64,000 nt of DNA from Falsarthrobacter nasiphocae (lineage in GTDB: Bacteria; Actinomycetota; Actinomycetes; Actinomycetales; Micrococcaceae), in contig NZ_JAVDUI010000001.1 of the NCBI RefSeq assembly GCF_031456275.1, forward strand, positions 1,260,965-1,324,964, given 5' to 3'. Positions 46,766 to 55,824 of this stretch are shown one piece after another; positions within the stretch are counted from its first letter, which is position 1; each line of letters begins with the position of its first letter. The notes under the pieces are model-generated. The model searched no databases and was not told the origin of the DNA. It saw only the letters and a program-made list of their open reading frames with translations. A program made the translations under genes and the position numbers.

Positions 46766-47129
46766 CATATCCGGTCAGATTCGTCTTCTCCGCGCACCAC
46801 CGGAAGGTGGGAAGGGACCGATGGATTCCTCTGCCTCCCTGAGGTTGCAGGGCCATGGTCTGGGTGATCTTCCCTCGGAAGAGAAGCTCGAGCGCTTCGG
46901 TCAGTTCCGCCATGGCGAAGAGCGTGGCGAACTCAAGCTGAATCTTCCAGGCGTTGTACTCGGACCCGCACTTAATTTCCTCGAATGCTTTGCGTCCGAG
47001 GTATCTCTTGACATCCTTGATGCCTGAATCCTTCGCGGAGGCGATGGCCTCGGCGTAAAGTCGATTAGCTTCGAGTTCGAGTTCGGGATCGTAGGGTGAT
47101 GGCTCCATGCGGTAGATCGGACCTCCTCC

Positions 47130-48206
47130 TTATTTCGGTTGGGCGAGAAACTCGCGGACAGGTGTGCCTGACTTCTCCCCGTTGTCGCTCAGACGCGCAA
47201 ATTTACCTGCCTCCGGGTTGCCGACCTTCCATCGCAGCTGAGCACCCACACTGCGGTTGACGGACTGATCCAGCCACTGAAGGTTGGGAATTTCATCGAG
47301 GCCGCCGAGCTGGAGGTCGATCTTGTGGTCCAGATCGTAGCCCTTGAGCGTCTTACGGACGAGCTCCCGGCGCTCCCGCCGCAGACTCTCCTCAGAGAGA
47401 TCGCTTCGCTTCTCCAGAGCATCCCAAGCTTCCGTCAGCTCCTTCGACTTCAGATGATCGGGCAACTGGTCATACGCGAGGTCCGGATGCTGGTTGAGGA
47501 AGCGCCGCTTGTTCCAGTACCGTTCGTCCGGCTTCTGGAACTTCATCGACTCGCCTCTGGCGCTTGCTGCTTTGGCTTCCTCGTCGAGGCCGGTGACCTT
47601 CTTGTCGAACTCCCGGTGCTGGATATCATTCCAGCCATCCTTGCGGTTGAGCCCCACAATGCCCCGGGCCGGGTCATCAGAGACCCGGCCCCCAAGACCG
47701 GCACCACCGGGCCCGCTGCCAAACCCAGAGCCCGCACCGGTACCGGTGCGCTGCGCGGACATCGCCATCTGAAGGTTCTCCTGGAACGAATTCACCCTCG
47801 CCCCATCAGTCAGGTGCCCGTCCGCAAGGGCGAGCGCACCCCCACCGTCCAGGCGCCCGGCAAGTCGCTCTCCCGCGTAGGCGAGATTCTGACCCACCGT
47901 CCGCACCCCAGCCGAGGCATACGCACGGAACCGGTCCAGCGTTGCCGCCGCCCGCTGCGCCTGCGGCAACACAGCACGCTTCAGGCTCTCACTGGCCCGG
48001 CCGTTTCTTTGGGCCGGATCAACGACGACGACGGGGCCCGCGGGGGAGTCATCCACCGCAGGCTCCCGACACTGAGTCGCCTGCGAGGCCAAGCCACTCA
48101 CGCCCACCCCCAATTGCATGGGAGGCGTTCCGTCTCTGTGGGTGAGTGCGCCGGGGCGAAACCCGGGACGATTCAGCCCAGTCCCTGCCTGTGGAGCTAG
48201 CGCCAC
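47130..48206 (-). CDS. Orphan toxin-tip cassette (358 aa, block copy 1)
   Basis: It has the pretoxin and toxin segments without the WXG-like N-terminal domain. The 80-residue leader (GVSGLASQATQCREPAVDDS then VVVVDPAQR) leads into RASESLKRAVLPQAQRAAAT, where homology to the full toxin starts. It continues through GIVGLNRKDGWNDIQHREFD to the nuclease part YDLDHKIDLQLGGLDEIPNL and SVNRSVGAQLRWKV. The start is uncertain; no good ribosome site is visible. It may be a silent donor for exchange with the secreted toxin at 57726 rather than an exported protein. It is translated-identical to the copy at 53332. Confidence 0.7.
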   Translation of the reverse strand: MALAPQAGTGLNRPGFRPGALTHRDGTPPMQLGVGVSGLASQATQCREPAVDDSPAGPVVVVDPAQRNGRASESLKRAVLPQAQRAAATLDRFRAYASAGVRTVGQNLAYAGERLAGRLDGGGALALADGHLTDGARVNSFQENLQMAMSAQRTGTGAGSGFGSGPGGAGLGGRVSDDPARGIVGLNRKDGWNDIQHREFDKKVTGLDEEAKAASARGESMKFQKPDERYWNKRRFLNQHPDLAYDQLPDHLKSKELTEAWDALEKRSDLSEESLRRERRELVRKTLKGYDLDHKIDLQLGGLDEIPNLQWLDQSVNRSVGAQLRWKVGNPEAGKFARLSDNGEKSGTPVREFLAQPK

Positions 48207-48218
48207 GACCTCAAAAAG

Positions 48219-49622
48219 CTAAGAGCCGTCGAATTCCTCGAGCCACTCCTCGAGAGAGGCATAGTCGACGCCTTCAACGCCACCCGGGTCGTAGCGCACG
48301 ACCTGGCCCAGAGTCCCGTTGGGGCCCGGATCGCAGTCCAAGCAGTCCACCACGCCCGTGCCGAAGTCATACAGCGGCACCCAGCCACGACGGTAGACGC
48401 CGTTCTTCAGGACCCCCGGCTTGTCCTCGCTCAGATTCTTCGACTTTTCGGAGCCCTCGCCGAACTCCTCCTCGATTTCCTCGAGCTCCTTGGAGGTCGC
48501 GAGGGCCTCCTTGAGACTGGGGAAGTCGCCCATGCCCGTGCCGTTGTGAATCCGGAGCATCTGCTTGTACGTCTCGGGGAAGGTCACGCCGAACGCCTTT
48601 TCGGCCTCCGAGATTTCCTCTTCTGTGGCCGGTTCGTTCCATTCGTCGGCCTCGATGCCGACCTCTTCGGCGATGCGCTCGAGGTGCTTTTTGATCTCTT
48701 CGATGCTCAGGGGGTTCTCCTTTGCGGCGTGGATCGTCTGGGGCTGATCTTCGAGGCGGGGGGTCTCGTGGGAATCTTCTTGACTTTGTTGTAGATCTTG
48801 GTGTTGAAGGTCCGGCACAGGTTCATGTCGTTGCGGAGACGATCCCCCGCTGTCGTTGTCAGCGGGGAACACGGGCTGCGGATCCGGCGTCCATTCCGGG
48901 AGGCCTTGGAAGCTCTCAGGGAGGATCACGCGCGGGTTCTCAGGCAGGTCCGGCATCGTCTCAGGGAAGCCAAGCTGCTGACGAACGATCAGAGCATCTG
49001 TCTCCAGCGCGCGAACGTAGTCTTCGCGCGACCACCCGATATCGTTGCCGAAAGGGAACCCGCTGACAAAATTCGTGAGATCAACCATCTCTTCGAGATA
49101 GGTGTGGTACATCGGGACCGGATCCGGCCTCCATCCCCTGCTGGGGTTCTCGAGGGTCCCGTAGAAAGACTCTTCCCAAGGGTCCGGATAAGCGATCCGC
49201 CTGATTTCCCGAGACGCAATCGACCTATAAGGCGAATCGACCCTTGAAGCAGCATTGTTGGGTTTGCTGAATAGCTCAGCATATCCGGTCAGATTCGTCT
49301 TCTCCGCGCACCACCGGAAGGTGGGAAGGGATCGATGGATTCCTCTGCCTCCCTGCGGCTGCAGAGCCATGGTCTGGGTGATCTTCCCTCGGAAGAGAAG
49401 CTCGAGCGCTTCGGTCAGTTCCGCCATGGCGAAGAGCGTGGCGAACTCAAGCTGAATCTTCCAGGCGTTGTACTCGGACCCGCACTTAATTTCCTCGAAT
49501 GCTTTACGTCCGAGGTATCTCTTGACATCCTTGATGCCTGAATCCTTCGCGGAGGCGATGGCCTCGGCGTAAAGCCGATTAGCTTCGAGTTCGAGTTTGG
49601 GATCGTAGGGTGATGGCTCCAT
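48219..49622 (-). CDS. Family A-SUKH fusion (copy 2)
   Basis: 467 aa; same domain order and linker as copy 1, and identical in translation to copy 3. The lost tdi1 tail is at about 48753-48842 in the other frame. Compared with copy 1, only the SUKH half differs. It starts 21 bp after the IS3-interrupted toxin tip and ends 12 bp before the next toxin cassette. It is the presumed immunity protein for the toxin upstream of it. Confidence 0.85.
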   Translation of the reverse strand: MEPSPYDPKLELEANRLYAEAIASAKDSGIKDVKRYLGRKAFEEIKCGSEYNAWKIQLEFATLFAMAELTEALELLFRGKITQTMALQPQGGRGIHRSLPTFRWCAEKTNLTGYAELFSKPNNAASRVDSPYRSIASREIRRIAYPDPWEESFYGTLENPSRGWRPDPVPMYHTYLEEMVDLTNFVSGFPFGNDIGWSREDYVRALETDALIVRQQLGFPETMPDLPENPRVILPESFQGLPEWTPDPQPVFPADNDSGGSSPQRHEPVPDLQHQDLQQSQEDSHETPRLEDQPQTIHAAKENPLSIEEIKKHLERIAEEVGIEADEWNEPATEEEISEAEKAFGVTFPETYKQMLRIHNGTGMGDFPSLKEALATSKELEEIEEEFGEGSEKSKNLSEDKPGVLKNGVYRRGWVPLYDFGTGVVDCLDCDPGPNGTLGQVVRYDPGGVEGVDYASLEEWLEEFDGS

Positions 49623-50501
49623 GCGGCAGATCGGACCTCTTCCTTATTTCGGTTGGGCGAGAAACTCGCGGATAGGTGTGCCTGGCTTCTCCCCGTTGTC
49701 GCTCAGACGTGCAAATTTTCCAGATTCTGGGTTGCCGACCTTCCACCGCAACTGAGAGCCGACGCTCCGGTTGACGGACATGTCAAGCCACTGAATGTTG
49801 TCCAGTGAATCTTTGCCGCCGAGTTGGAGATCGACCTTGTGGTCCAGATCGTAACCCTTCAGCGTCTCACGGACGAGCTCCCGGCGCTCCCGCCGCAGAC
49901 TCGCTTCAGAGAGATCGCTTCTCTTGTTCAGCGCCTCCCAGGCATCGCTCAGCTCCTTGGACTTCAGATGATCCGGCAATAGGTCGTACGCTTTCTCCGG
50001 GTATTGGTTGAGTATGCGCTCCTTGCTCCAGTAGCGGTCGCCCGGCTTCTGGAACTTCATCGACTCGCCTCTGGCGTTTGCCGCCTTGGCTTCCTCGTCG
50101 AGGCCGGTGACCTTCTTGTCGAACTCCCGGTGCTGGATATCATTCCAGCCATCCTTGCGGTTGAGCCCCACAATGCCCCGGGCCGGGTCATCAGACACCC
50201 GGCCCCCAACACCGGCACCACCGGGCCCGCTGCCAAGGCCAGAGCCCGCGCCGGTGCGCTGCGAGGCCATCGCCATCTGAAGGTTCTCCTGGAACGAATT
50301 CACCCTCGCCCCATCAGCCAGGTGCCCGTCCGCAAGGGCGAGTGCACCCCCACCGTCCAAGCGCCCGGCAAGTCGCTCTCCCGCGTAGGCGAGATTCTGA
50401 CCCACCGTCCGCGCCCCAGCCGAGGCGTACGCACGGAACCGGTCAAACGTTGCCGCCGCCCGCTGCGCCTGCGGCAACGGTGGTTGTCAACCTGTGTGGA
50501 G

Positions 50502-51377
50502 TCAGTGTCGGGCCAGTTCAGGGCATGGGGTATTGATCCCAGCCCACCCGGGCTGCCTCACAACGACCGGGACCCCACCCCGGAAGCGGGAGGGGTGCGT
50601 CTTCGCGTACGAGCGCAGCGTCTTCTCTCGCGCCTGATGGGAGCGCTTCCATGCCCCGGAATACACCTCGTCCGGAGTGAAGTACCCGATGCCACGGTGG
50701 TAATGCTCCCTGTTGTACCAATTCACATGCGCGGTAACGAACTCTCGGGCATGCTCCAAGTCCGTGAACACAGCCGGAGCGCCGGGACGGTATTTCATCG
50801 TGCGGAACTCGGATTCCTTGAACGCGTTGTCGTTGCTCACTCGCGGGCGATTGAAACTCATCCGGACTCCCAGGCCCGTGAGGAACCCTGTCAGAAGATT
50901 CGAGCGCATCGCCGAGCCTGAATCCGAATGGACCACATCCGGAATGACTCCGCCGGCTGTGGTGATGGCCTCCAGGAACACGTCCCGGGCCAGAACGTCC
51001 TGCTCGCTGTCGTGAACCGCGAACCCGACGATCTTGCGCGAGTACAGGTCCATGACGCTGTAGGCGTGGAAGTGCTGTCCGACGTACGGGCCTGGCAGCA
51101 GTGTGATGTCCCAGCACCAGGCCTGATTCGCCGCCGAGGCGAACACCACTGGCGCTTTCACCGGGGCCCGGCGGGCCCGCTTGGACCGCACGACGGGGCG
51201 GTTGCCGCGGGGCAGGGTGCGCGCGATCCTCGACCACGTGCTCAACGAGCCGAGCATGCGCCCCTGGGACCAGTGCTTGGCGAACGTGTCGCTCACGCTG
51301 CTCCCTTCAGCCCAGCCCTGTGTGATGGCCCCAGCGATTTCCTCTCGTTCCTGGGGGCTGAGCGCGGCGGGCTGCAC
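50502..51377 (-). CDS. IS3-family transposase OrfB (copy 2)
   Basis: 291 aa, translation identical to the copy at 42850, with an intact DDE core. The slippery heptamer (plus-strand TTTTCCC) is at 51608-51614. Confidence 0.9.
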   Translation of the reverse strand: MQPAALSPQEREEIAGAITQGWAEGSSVSDTFAKHWSQGRMLGSLSTWSRIARTLPRGNRPVVRSKRARRAPVKAPVVFASAANQAWCWDITLLPGPYVGQHFHAYSVMDLYSRKIVGFAVHDSEQDVLARDVFLEAITTAGGVIPDVVHSDSGSAMRSNLLTGFLTGLGVRMSFNRPRVSNDNAFKESEFRTMKYRPGAPAVFTDLEHAREFVTAHVNWYNREHYHRGIGYFTPDEVYSGAWKRSHQAREKTLRSYAKTHPSRFRGGVPVVVRQPGWAGINTPCPELARH

Positions 51378-51463
51378 CCGGTCTGCTTGGGGTGTTGGGG
51401 AGGGGACTTTCGCGCGCGGCTTCTGCCGGTAGTGCCAGGTGGAGCGGGCAATGCCTAAAAGGC

Positions 51464-51949
51464 TCAGGGTTCCTCGCAGGGAGTATCCGGGCTGGGCACA
51501 GATGGTGTCGACGAGGTCGTGTTCGCGCTGTAGAAAGTCGAGGGAGCGTTGGTCCTCGGGGTGGGATCGGATGAATGCTCGCTCATCGTGTGCATCATCC
51601 CGATAGCTTTTCCCAGCGCTTCACTCACGGTGCGGTGGGCTTGTGCTTCTTCTCGCAGCTGCGCGATCTGCGCGGCGTGTTGGTCTTTCAGGTCTTGGAT
51701 TTCTTGCTCTCGGGCGGCAAGGAGCTTCTCCAGGTGGGGAAGACGTGCGGGATTTGAAGGCATAGAGGCAGTGTCTCGGGGGATCAGGCCGCGGTCAAGA
51801 TCGCCTTCGAAGTACGCGGAACGCCACGAGGTTAGCTGATGGCGAGAGAAGGGCTGCTCGCGGAGCCAAGCCCCTTTCCTTCCGTAAGGAACTTGGTGGT
51901 AGGCCAGGATGGCTGCTCGTTTTTCCTCGGCGGTGTAGCGCGCACGCAT
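51464..51949 (-). CDS. IS3-family OrfA (copy 2)
   Basis: 161 aa from ATG 51949, translation identical to the copy at 43812: helix-turn-helix plus coiled coil, read into orfB by probable -1 frameshifting. Confidence 0.88.
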   Translation of the reverse strand: MRARYTAEEKRAAILAYHQVPYGRKGAWLREQPFSRHQLTSWRSAYFEGDLDRGLIPRDTASMPSNPARLPHLEKLLAAREQEIQDLKDQHAAQIAQLREEAQAHRTVSEALGKAIGMMHTMSEHSSDPTPRTNAPSTFYSANTTSSTPSVPSPDTPCEEP

Positions 51950-52563
51950 GGTGAGGGGTCCTTGTCTGTGGGCTGGTTGCGAGCCGGAGTGACTCACAAC
52001 CAGCCTGACCCCCAGCGCAACACAGCACGCTTCACGCTCTCACTGGCCCGGTAGGCAGCGTTGTTCACGTCCTCCAGCCCCAGGGACACCTGGTTCTTGA
52101 TGCTCAGATGAATGTCCCGCAGACGGATCTCCGGCAGCTTCACCGGGCTCAGCTTGCCGAGCTTGCCGCCGAGAGCGCTGGCAAGATCACCGGCCTTGCC
52201 CGCGATGTCCCCCGCCTTGCCCGCGAGCCGGCCGGCCTTGCCTGCGGCGGCCGCTCCCTTCAGGCCCGCACCGGCGCCACCGGTGGCCACGGTCTGGAGC
52301 ACGTCACCGGTGAGCATGCCCGCGGCCTTGGCCGGGTTCCGCTTCCATTCCTCAACGTTGAGCATGGCCTCACCGACGTTCTTCAAGCGCCCAGCGGACT
52401 CGCGGTAGCGGCCCGGGGCGACGGCGGCCACGCGGAAGTCATCCACCGCGGGATCCCGGTCCTGCACCGCCCGAACAGCCAAGCAGATCGCCCCGTACCC
52501 AACATCATGGGCATGGGGCGGATCGTGCAGGAGGAGGTGACGTGGAAGGCAACCCAGCACGAT

Positions 52564-53310
52564 TCAGTCCACCGGGTCCGGCGTCCATTCGGGAAGGCTC
52601 TGGAAGCCTTCAGGGAGGTTCACATTCGGGTTCTCCGGCAGGTCCGGCATCGTTTCGGGGAACCCGAGCTGCTGCCGAATGATCAGGGCATCTGTCTCCA
52701 GCGCGCGGGCGTAGTCCTCCCGCGTCCAGCCGATGTCATTTCCGAAGGGGTACTGTGCCACGAGATAGTGCAGTCTGGTCATTTCCTGGAGAAATGTATG
52801 ATACATGGGAACCGGATCTGGCCGCCAGCCTTTACTGGGGTTCTCGACGGTTCCATAGAAGCTTGGATACAGATTCTCCGCGAGTCTTTTCGCATCCCGA
52901 GAAGCTACTCCTTTGAATGGGGACTCCAGGCGCGAAGAAGCACCGGTGGGCTTGCTGAAGAGCTCAGCATATCCGGTCAGATTCGTCTTCTCCGCGCACC
53001 ACCGGAAGGTGGGAAGGGACCGATGGATTCCTCTGCCTCCCTGAGGTTGCAGGGCCATGGTCTGGGTGATCTTCCCTCGGAAGAGAAGCTCGAGCGCTTC
53101 GGTCAGTTCCGCCATGGCGAAGAGCGTGGCGAACTCAAGCTGAATCTTCCAGGCGTTGTACTCGGACCCGCACTTAATTTCCTCGAATGCTTTGCGTCCG
53201 AGGTATCTCTTGACATCCTTGATGCCTGAATCCTTCGCGGAGGCGATGGCCTCGGCGTAAAGTCGATTAGCTTCGAGTTCGAGTTCGGGATCGTAGGGTG
53301 ATGGCTCCAT
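52564..53310 (-). CDS. Family A immunity-like protein (intact, block copy 2)
   Basis: 248 aa, the undisturbed version of the gene that ISL3 splits at 44912-47108. It has ANRLYAEAIASAKDSGIKDV, FAMAELTEALELLFRGKITQ, EKTNLTGYAELFSKPTGASS and GNDIGWTREDYARALETDAL. Its middle segment (LESPFKGVASRDAKRLAENL) differs from the fusion copies (VDSPYRSIASREIRRIAYPD), so family A varies most there. It starts 21 bp after the toxin cassette at 53332 and ends 3 bp before the next toxin remnant. Confidence 0.75.
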   Translation of the reverse strand: MEPSPYDPELELEANRLYAEAIASAKDSGIKDVKRYLGRKAFEEIKCGSEYNAWKIQLEFATLFAMAELTEALELLFRGKITQTMALQPQGGRGIHRSLPTFRWCAEKTNLTGYAELFSKPTGASSRLESPFKGVASRDAKRLAENLYPSFYGTVENPSKGWRPDPVPMYHTFLQEMTRLHYLVAQYPFGNDIGWTREDYARALETDALIIRQQLGFPETMPDLPENPNVNLPEGFQSLPEWTPDPVD

Positions 53311-53331
53311 GCGGTAGATCGGACCTCCTCC

Positions 53332-54408
53332 TTATTTCGGTTGGGCGAGAAACTCGCGGACAGGTGTGCCTGACTTCTCCCCGTTGTCGCTCAGACGCGC
53401 AAATTTACCTGCCTCCGGGTTGCCGACCTTCCATCGCAGCTGAGCACCCACACTGCGGTTGACGGACTGATCCAGCCACTGAAGGTTGGGAATTTCATCG
53501 AGGCCGCCGAGCTGGAGGTCGATCTTGTGGTCCAGATCGTAGCCCTTGAGCGTCTTACGGACGAGCTCCCGGCGCTCCCGCCGCAGACTCTCCTCAGAGA
53601 GATCGCTTCGCTTCTCCAGAGCATCCCAAGCTTCCGTCAGCTCCTTCGACTTCAGATGATCGGGCAACTGGTCATACGCGAGGTCCGGATGCTGGTTGAG
53701 GAAGCGCCGCTTGTTCCAGTACCGTTCGTCCGGCTTCTGGAACTTCATCGACTCGCCTCTGGCGCTTGCTGCTTTGGCTTCCTCGTCGAGGCCGGTGACC
53801 TTCTTGTCGAACTCCCGGTGCTGGATATCATTCCAGCCATCCTTGCGGTTGAGCCCCACAATGCCCCGGGCCGGGTCATCAGAGACCCGGCCCCCAAGAC
53901 CGGCACCACCGGGCCCGCTGCCAAACCCAGAGCCCGCACCGGTACCGGTGCGCTGCGCGGACATCGCCATCTGAAGGTTCTCCTGGAACGAATTCACCCT
54001 CGCCCCATCAGTCAGGTGCCCGTCCGCAAGGGCGAGCGCACCCCCACCGTCCAGGCGCCCGGCAAGTCGCTCTCCCGCGTAGGCGAGATTCTGACCCACC
54101 GTCCGCACCCCAGCCGAGGCATACGCACGGAACCGGTCCAGCGTTGCCGCCGCCCGCTGCGCCTGCGGCAACACAGCACGCTTCAGGCTCTCACTGGCCC
54201 GGCCGTTTCTTTGGGCCGGATCAACGACGACGACGGGGCCCGCGGGGGAGTCATCCACCGCAGGCTCCCGACACTGAGTCGCCTGCGAGGCCAAGCCACT
54301 CACGCCCACCCCCAATTGCATGGGAGGCGTTCCGTCTCTGTGGGTGAGTGCGCCGGGGCGAAACCCGGGACGATTCAGCCCAGTCCCTGCCTGTGGAGCT
54401 AGCGCCAC
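53332..54408 (-). CDS. Orphan toxin-tip cassette (358 aa, block copy 2)
   Basis: Translated-identical to 47130-48206: an 80-residue leader with CREPAVDDSPAGPVVVVDPA, shared pretoxin region, and HNH-like tip YDLDHKIDLQLGGLDEIPNL. It ends 21 bp before its partner family A gene and begins 12 bp after the stop of fusion copy 3. There is no WXG-like N-terminus or signal peptide, so export without recombination is doubtful. Confidence 0.7.
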   Translation of the reverse strand: MALAPQAGTGLNRPGFRPGALTHRDGTPPMQLGVGVSGLASQATQCREPAVDDSPAGPVVVVDPAQRNGRASESLKRAVLPQAQRAAATLDRFRAYASAGVRTVGQNLAYAGERLAGRLDGGGALALADGHLTDGARVNSFQENLQMAMSAQRTGTGAGSGFGSGPGGAGLGGRVSDDPARGIVGLNRKDGWNDIQHREFDKKVTGLDEEAKAASARGESMKFQKPDERYWNKRRFLNQHPDLAYDQLPDHLKSKELTEAWDALEKRSDLSEESLRRERRELVRKTLKGYDLDHKIDLQLGGLDEIPNLQWLDQSVNRSVGAQLRWKVGNPEAGKFARLSDNGEKSGTPVREFLAQPK

Positions 54409-54420
54409 GACCTCAAAAAG

Positions 54421-55824
54421 CTAAGAGCCGTCGAATTCCTCGAGCCACTCCTCGAGAGAGGCATAGTCGACGCCTTCAACGCCACCCGGGTCGTAGCGCA
54501 CGACCTGGCCCAGAGTCCCGTTGGGGCCCGGATCGCAGTCCAAGCAGTCCACCACGCCCGTGCCGAAGTCATACAGCGGCACCCAGCCACGACGGTAGAC
54601 GCCGTTCTTCAGGACCCCCGGCTTGTCCTCGCTCAGATTCTTCGACTTTTCGGAGCCCTCGCCGAACTCCTCCTCGATTTCCTCGAGCTCCTTGGAGGTC
54701 GCGAGGGCCTCCTTGAGACTGGGGAAGTCGCCCATGCCCGTGCCGTTGTGAATCCGGAGCATCTGCTTGTACGTCTCGGGGAAGGTCACGCCGAACGCCT
54801 TTTCGGCCTCCGAGATTTCCTCTTCTGTGGCCGGTTCGTTCCATTCGTCGGCCTCGATGCCGACCTCTTCGGCGATGCGCTCGAGGTGCTTTTTGATCTC
54901 TTCGATGCTCAGGGGGTTCTCCTTTGCGGCGTGGATCGTCTGGGGCTGATCTTCGAGGCGGGGGGTCTCGTGGGAATCTTCTTGACTTTGTTGTAGATCT
55001 TGGTGTTGAAGGTCCGGCACAGGTTCATGTCGTTGCGGAGACGATCCCCCGCTGTCGTTGTCAGCGGGGAACACGGGCTGCGGATCCGGCGTCCATTCCG
55101 GGAGGCCTTGGAAGCTCTCAGGGAGGATCACGCGCGGGTTCTCAGGCAGGTCCGGCATCGTCTCAGGGAAGCCAAGCTGCTGACGAACGATCAGAGCATC
55201 TGTCTCCAGCGCGCGAACGTAGTCTTCGCGCGACCACCCGATATCGTTGCCGAAAGGGAACCCGCTGACAAAATTCGTGAGATCAACCATCTCTTCGAGA
55301 TAGGTGTGGTACATCGGGACCGGATCCGGCCTCCATCCCCTGCTGGGGTTCTCGAGGGTCCCGTAGAAAGACTCTTCCCAAGGGTCCGGATAAGCGATCC
55401 GCCTGATTTCCCGAGACGCAATCGACCTATAAGGCGAATCGACCCTTGAAGCAGCATTGTTGGGTTTGCTGAATAGCTCAGCATATCCGGTCAGATTCGT
55501 CTTCTCCGCGCACCACCGGAAGGTGGGAAGGGATCGATGGATTCCTCTGCCTCCCTGCGGCTGCAGAGCCATGGTCTGGGTGATCTTCCCTCGGAAGAGA
55601 AGCTCGAGCGCTTCGGTCAGTTCCGCCATGGCGAAGAGCGTGGCGAACTCAAGCTGAATCTTCCAGGCGTTGTACTCGGACCCGCACTTAATTTCCTCGA
55701 ATGCTTTACGTCCGAGGTATCTCTTGACATCCTTGATGCCTGAATCCTTCGCGGAGGCGATGGCCTCGGCGTAAAGCCGATTAGCTTCGAGTTCGAGTTT
55801 GGGATCGTAGGGTGATGGCTCCAT
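54421..55824 (-). CDS. Family A-SUKH fusion (copy 3)
   Basis: 467 aa, identical in translation to copy 2. The out-of-frame tdi1 tail is at about 54955-55044. It starts 21 bp after the toxin cassette at 55846. Copies 2 and 3 share the same SUKH sequence, which differs from copy 1, so the crossover that made the tandem array lies inside the SUKH part. Confidence 0.85.
   Translation of the reverse strand: MEPSPYDPKLELEANRLYAEAIASAKDSGIKDVKRYLGRKAFEEIKCGSEYNAWKIQLEFATLFAMAELTEALELLFRGKITQTMALQPQGGRGIHRSLPTFRWCAEKTNLTGYAELFSKPNNAASRVDSPYRSIASREIRRIAYPDPWEESFYGTLENPSRGWRPDPVPMYHTYLEEMVDLTNFVSGFPFGNDIGWSREDYVRALETDALIVRQQLGFPETMPDLPENPRVILPESFQGLPEWTPDPQPVFPADNDSGGSSPQRHEPVPDLQHQDLQQSQEDSHETPRLEDQPQTIHAAKENPLSIEEIKKHLERIAEEVGIEADEWNEPATEEEISEAEKAFGVTFPETYKQMLRIHNGTGMGDFPSLKEALATSKELEEIEEEFGEGSEKSKNLSEDKPGVLKNGVYRRGWVPLYDFGTGVVDCLDCDPGPNGTLGQVVRYDPGGVEGVDYASLEEWLEEFDGS

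Larger units (their letters stand above)
44912..47108 (-). pseudogene. Family A immunity-like gene split by ISL3 element
   Basis: The N-terminal part is 46774-47108 (MEPSPYDPELELEANRLYAE to EKTNLTGY); the C-terminal part is 44912-45323 (GYAELFSKPTGASSRLESPF to EWTPDPVD). Removal of the ISL3 element and one 8-bp target copy restores the 248-aa gene found intact at 52564-53310. The split leaves a 134-aa N-terminal ORF that ends in IS sequence, so this copy is probably inactive. It follows the 358-aa toxin cassette by 21 bp. Confidence 0.85.
40960..48611. repeat. Tandem block, copy 1 (6,202 bp plus 1,450-bp ISL3 insertion)
   Basis: Every landmark in this block recurs 7,652 bp to the right up to the ISL3 site, and 6,202 bp to the right beyond it. 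The block holds part of fusion 1, the IS3-interrupted toxin, the ISL3-interrupted family A gene and the 358-aa toxin cassette. The left edge is set where base differences between copies start (about 40959, inside the SUKH sequence). Confidence 0.85.
50479..52016. mobile_element. IS3-family insertion sequence (copy 2), 1,538 bp
   Basis: Same element as at 42827, shifted 7,652 bp. The GCAAC target duplication is at 50474-50478 and 52017-52021. Its presence here is due to block duplication, not a second insertion. Confidence 0.9.
49644..52560 (-). pseudogene. Toxin-tip cassette interrupted by IS3-family element (copy 2)
   Basis: The 3' part is 49644-50478 and the 5' part is 52017-52560, split at the same codon as copy 1 and with the same products. 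The shared insertion point shows that the IS arrived before the block was duplicated. As in copy 1, the frame resumes after the element at LPQAQRAAATFDRFRAYASA and ends in the HNH-like tip with KVDLQLGG. Confidence 0.8.
48612..54813. repeat. Tandem block, copy 2 (6,202 bp)
   Basis: Landmarks recur at exact offsets: -7,652 or -6,202 bp to copy 1 and +6,202 bp to copy 3. ORF translations of the toxin tip, both IS ORFs and the 358-aa cassette are the same as in copy 1. It has the IS3 element but not the ISL3 element. Confidence 0.85.
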
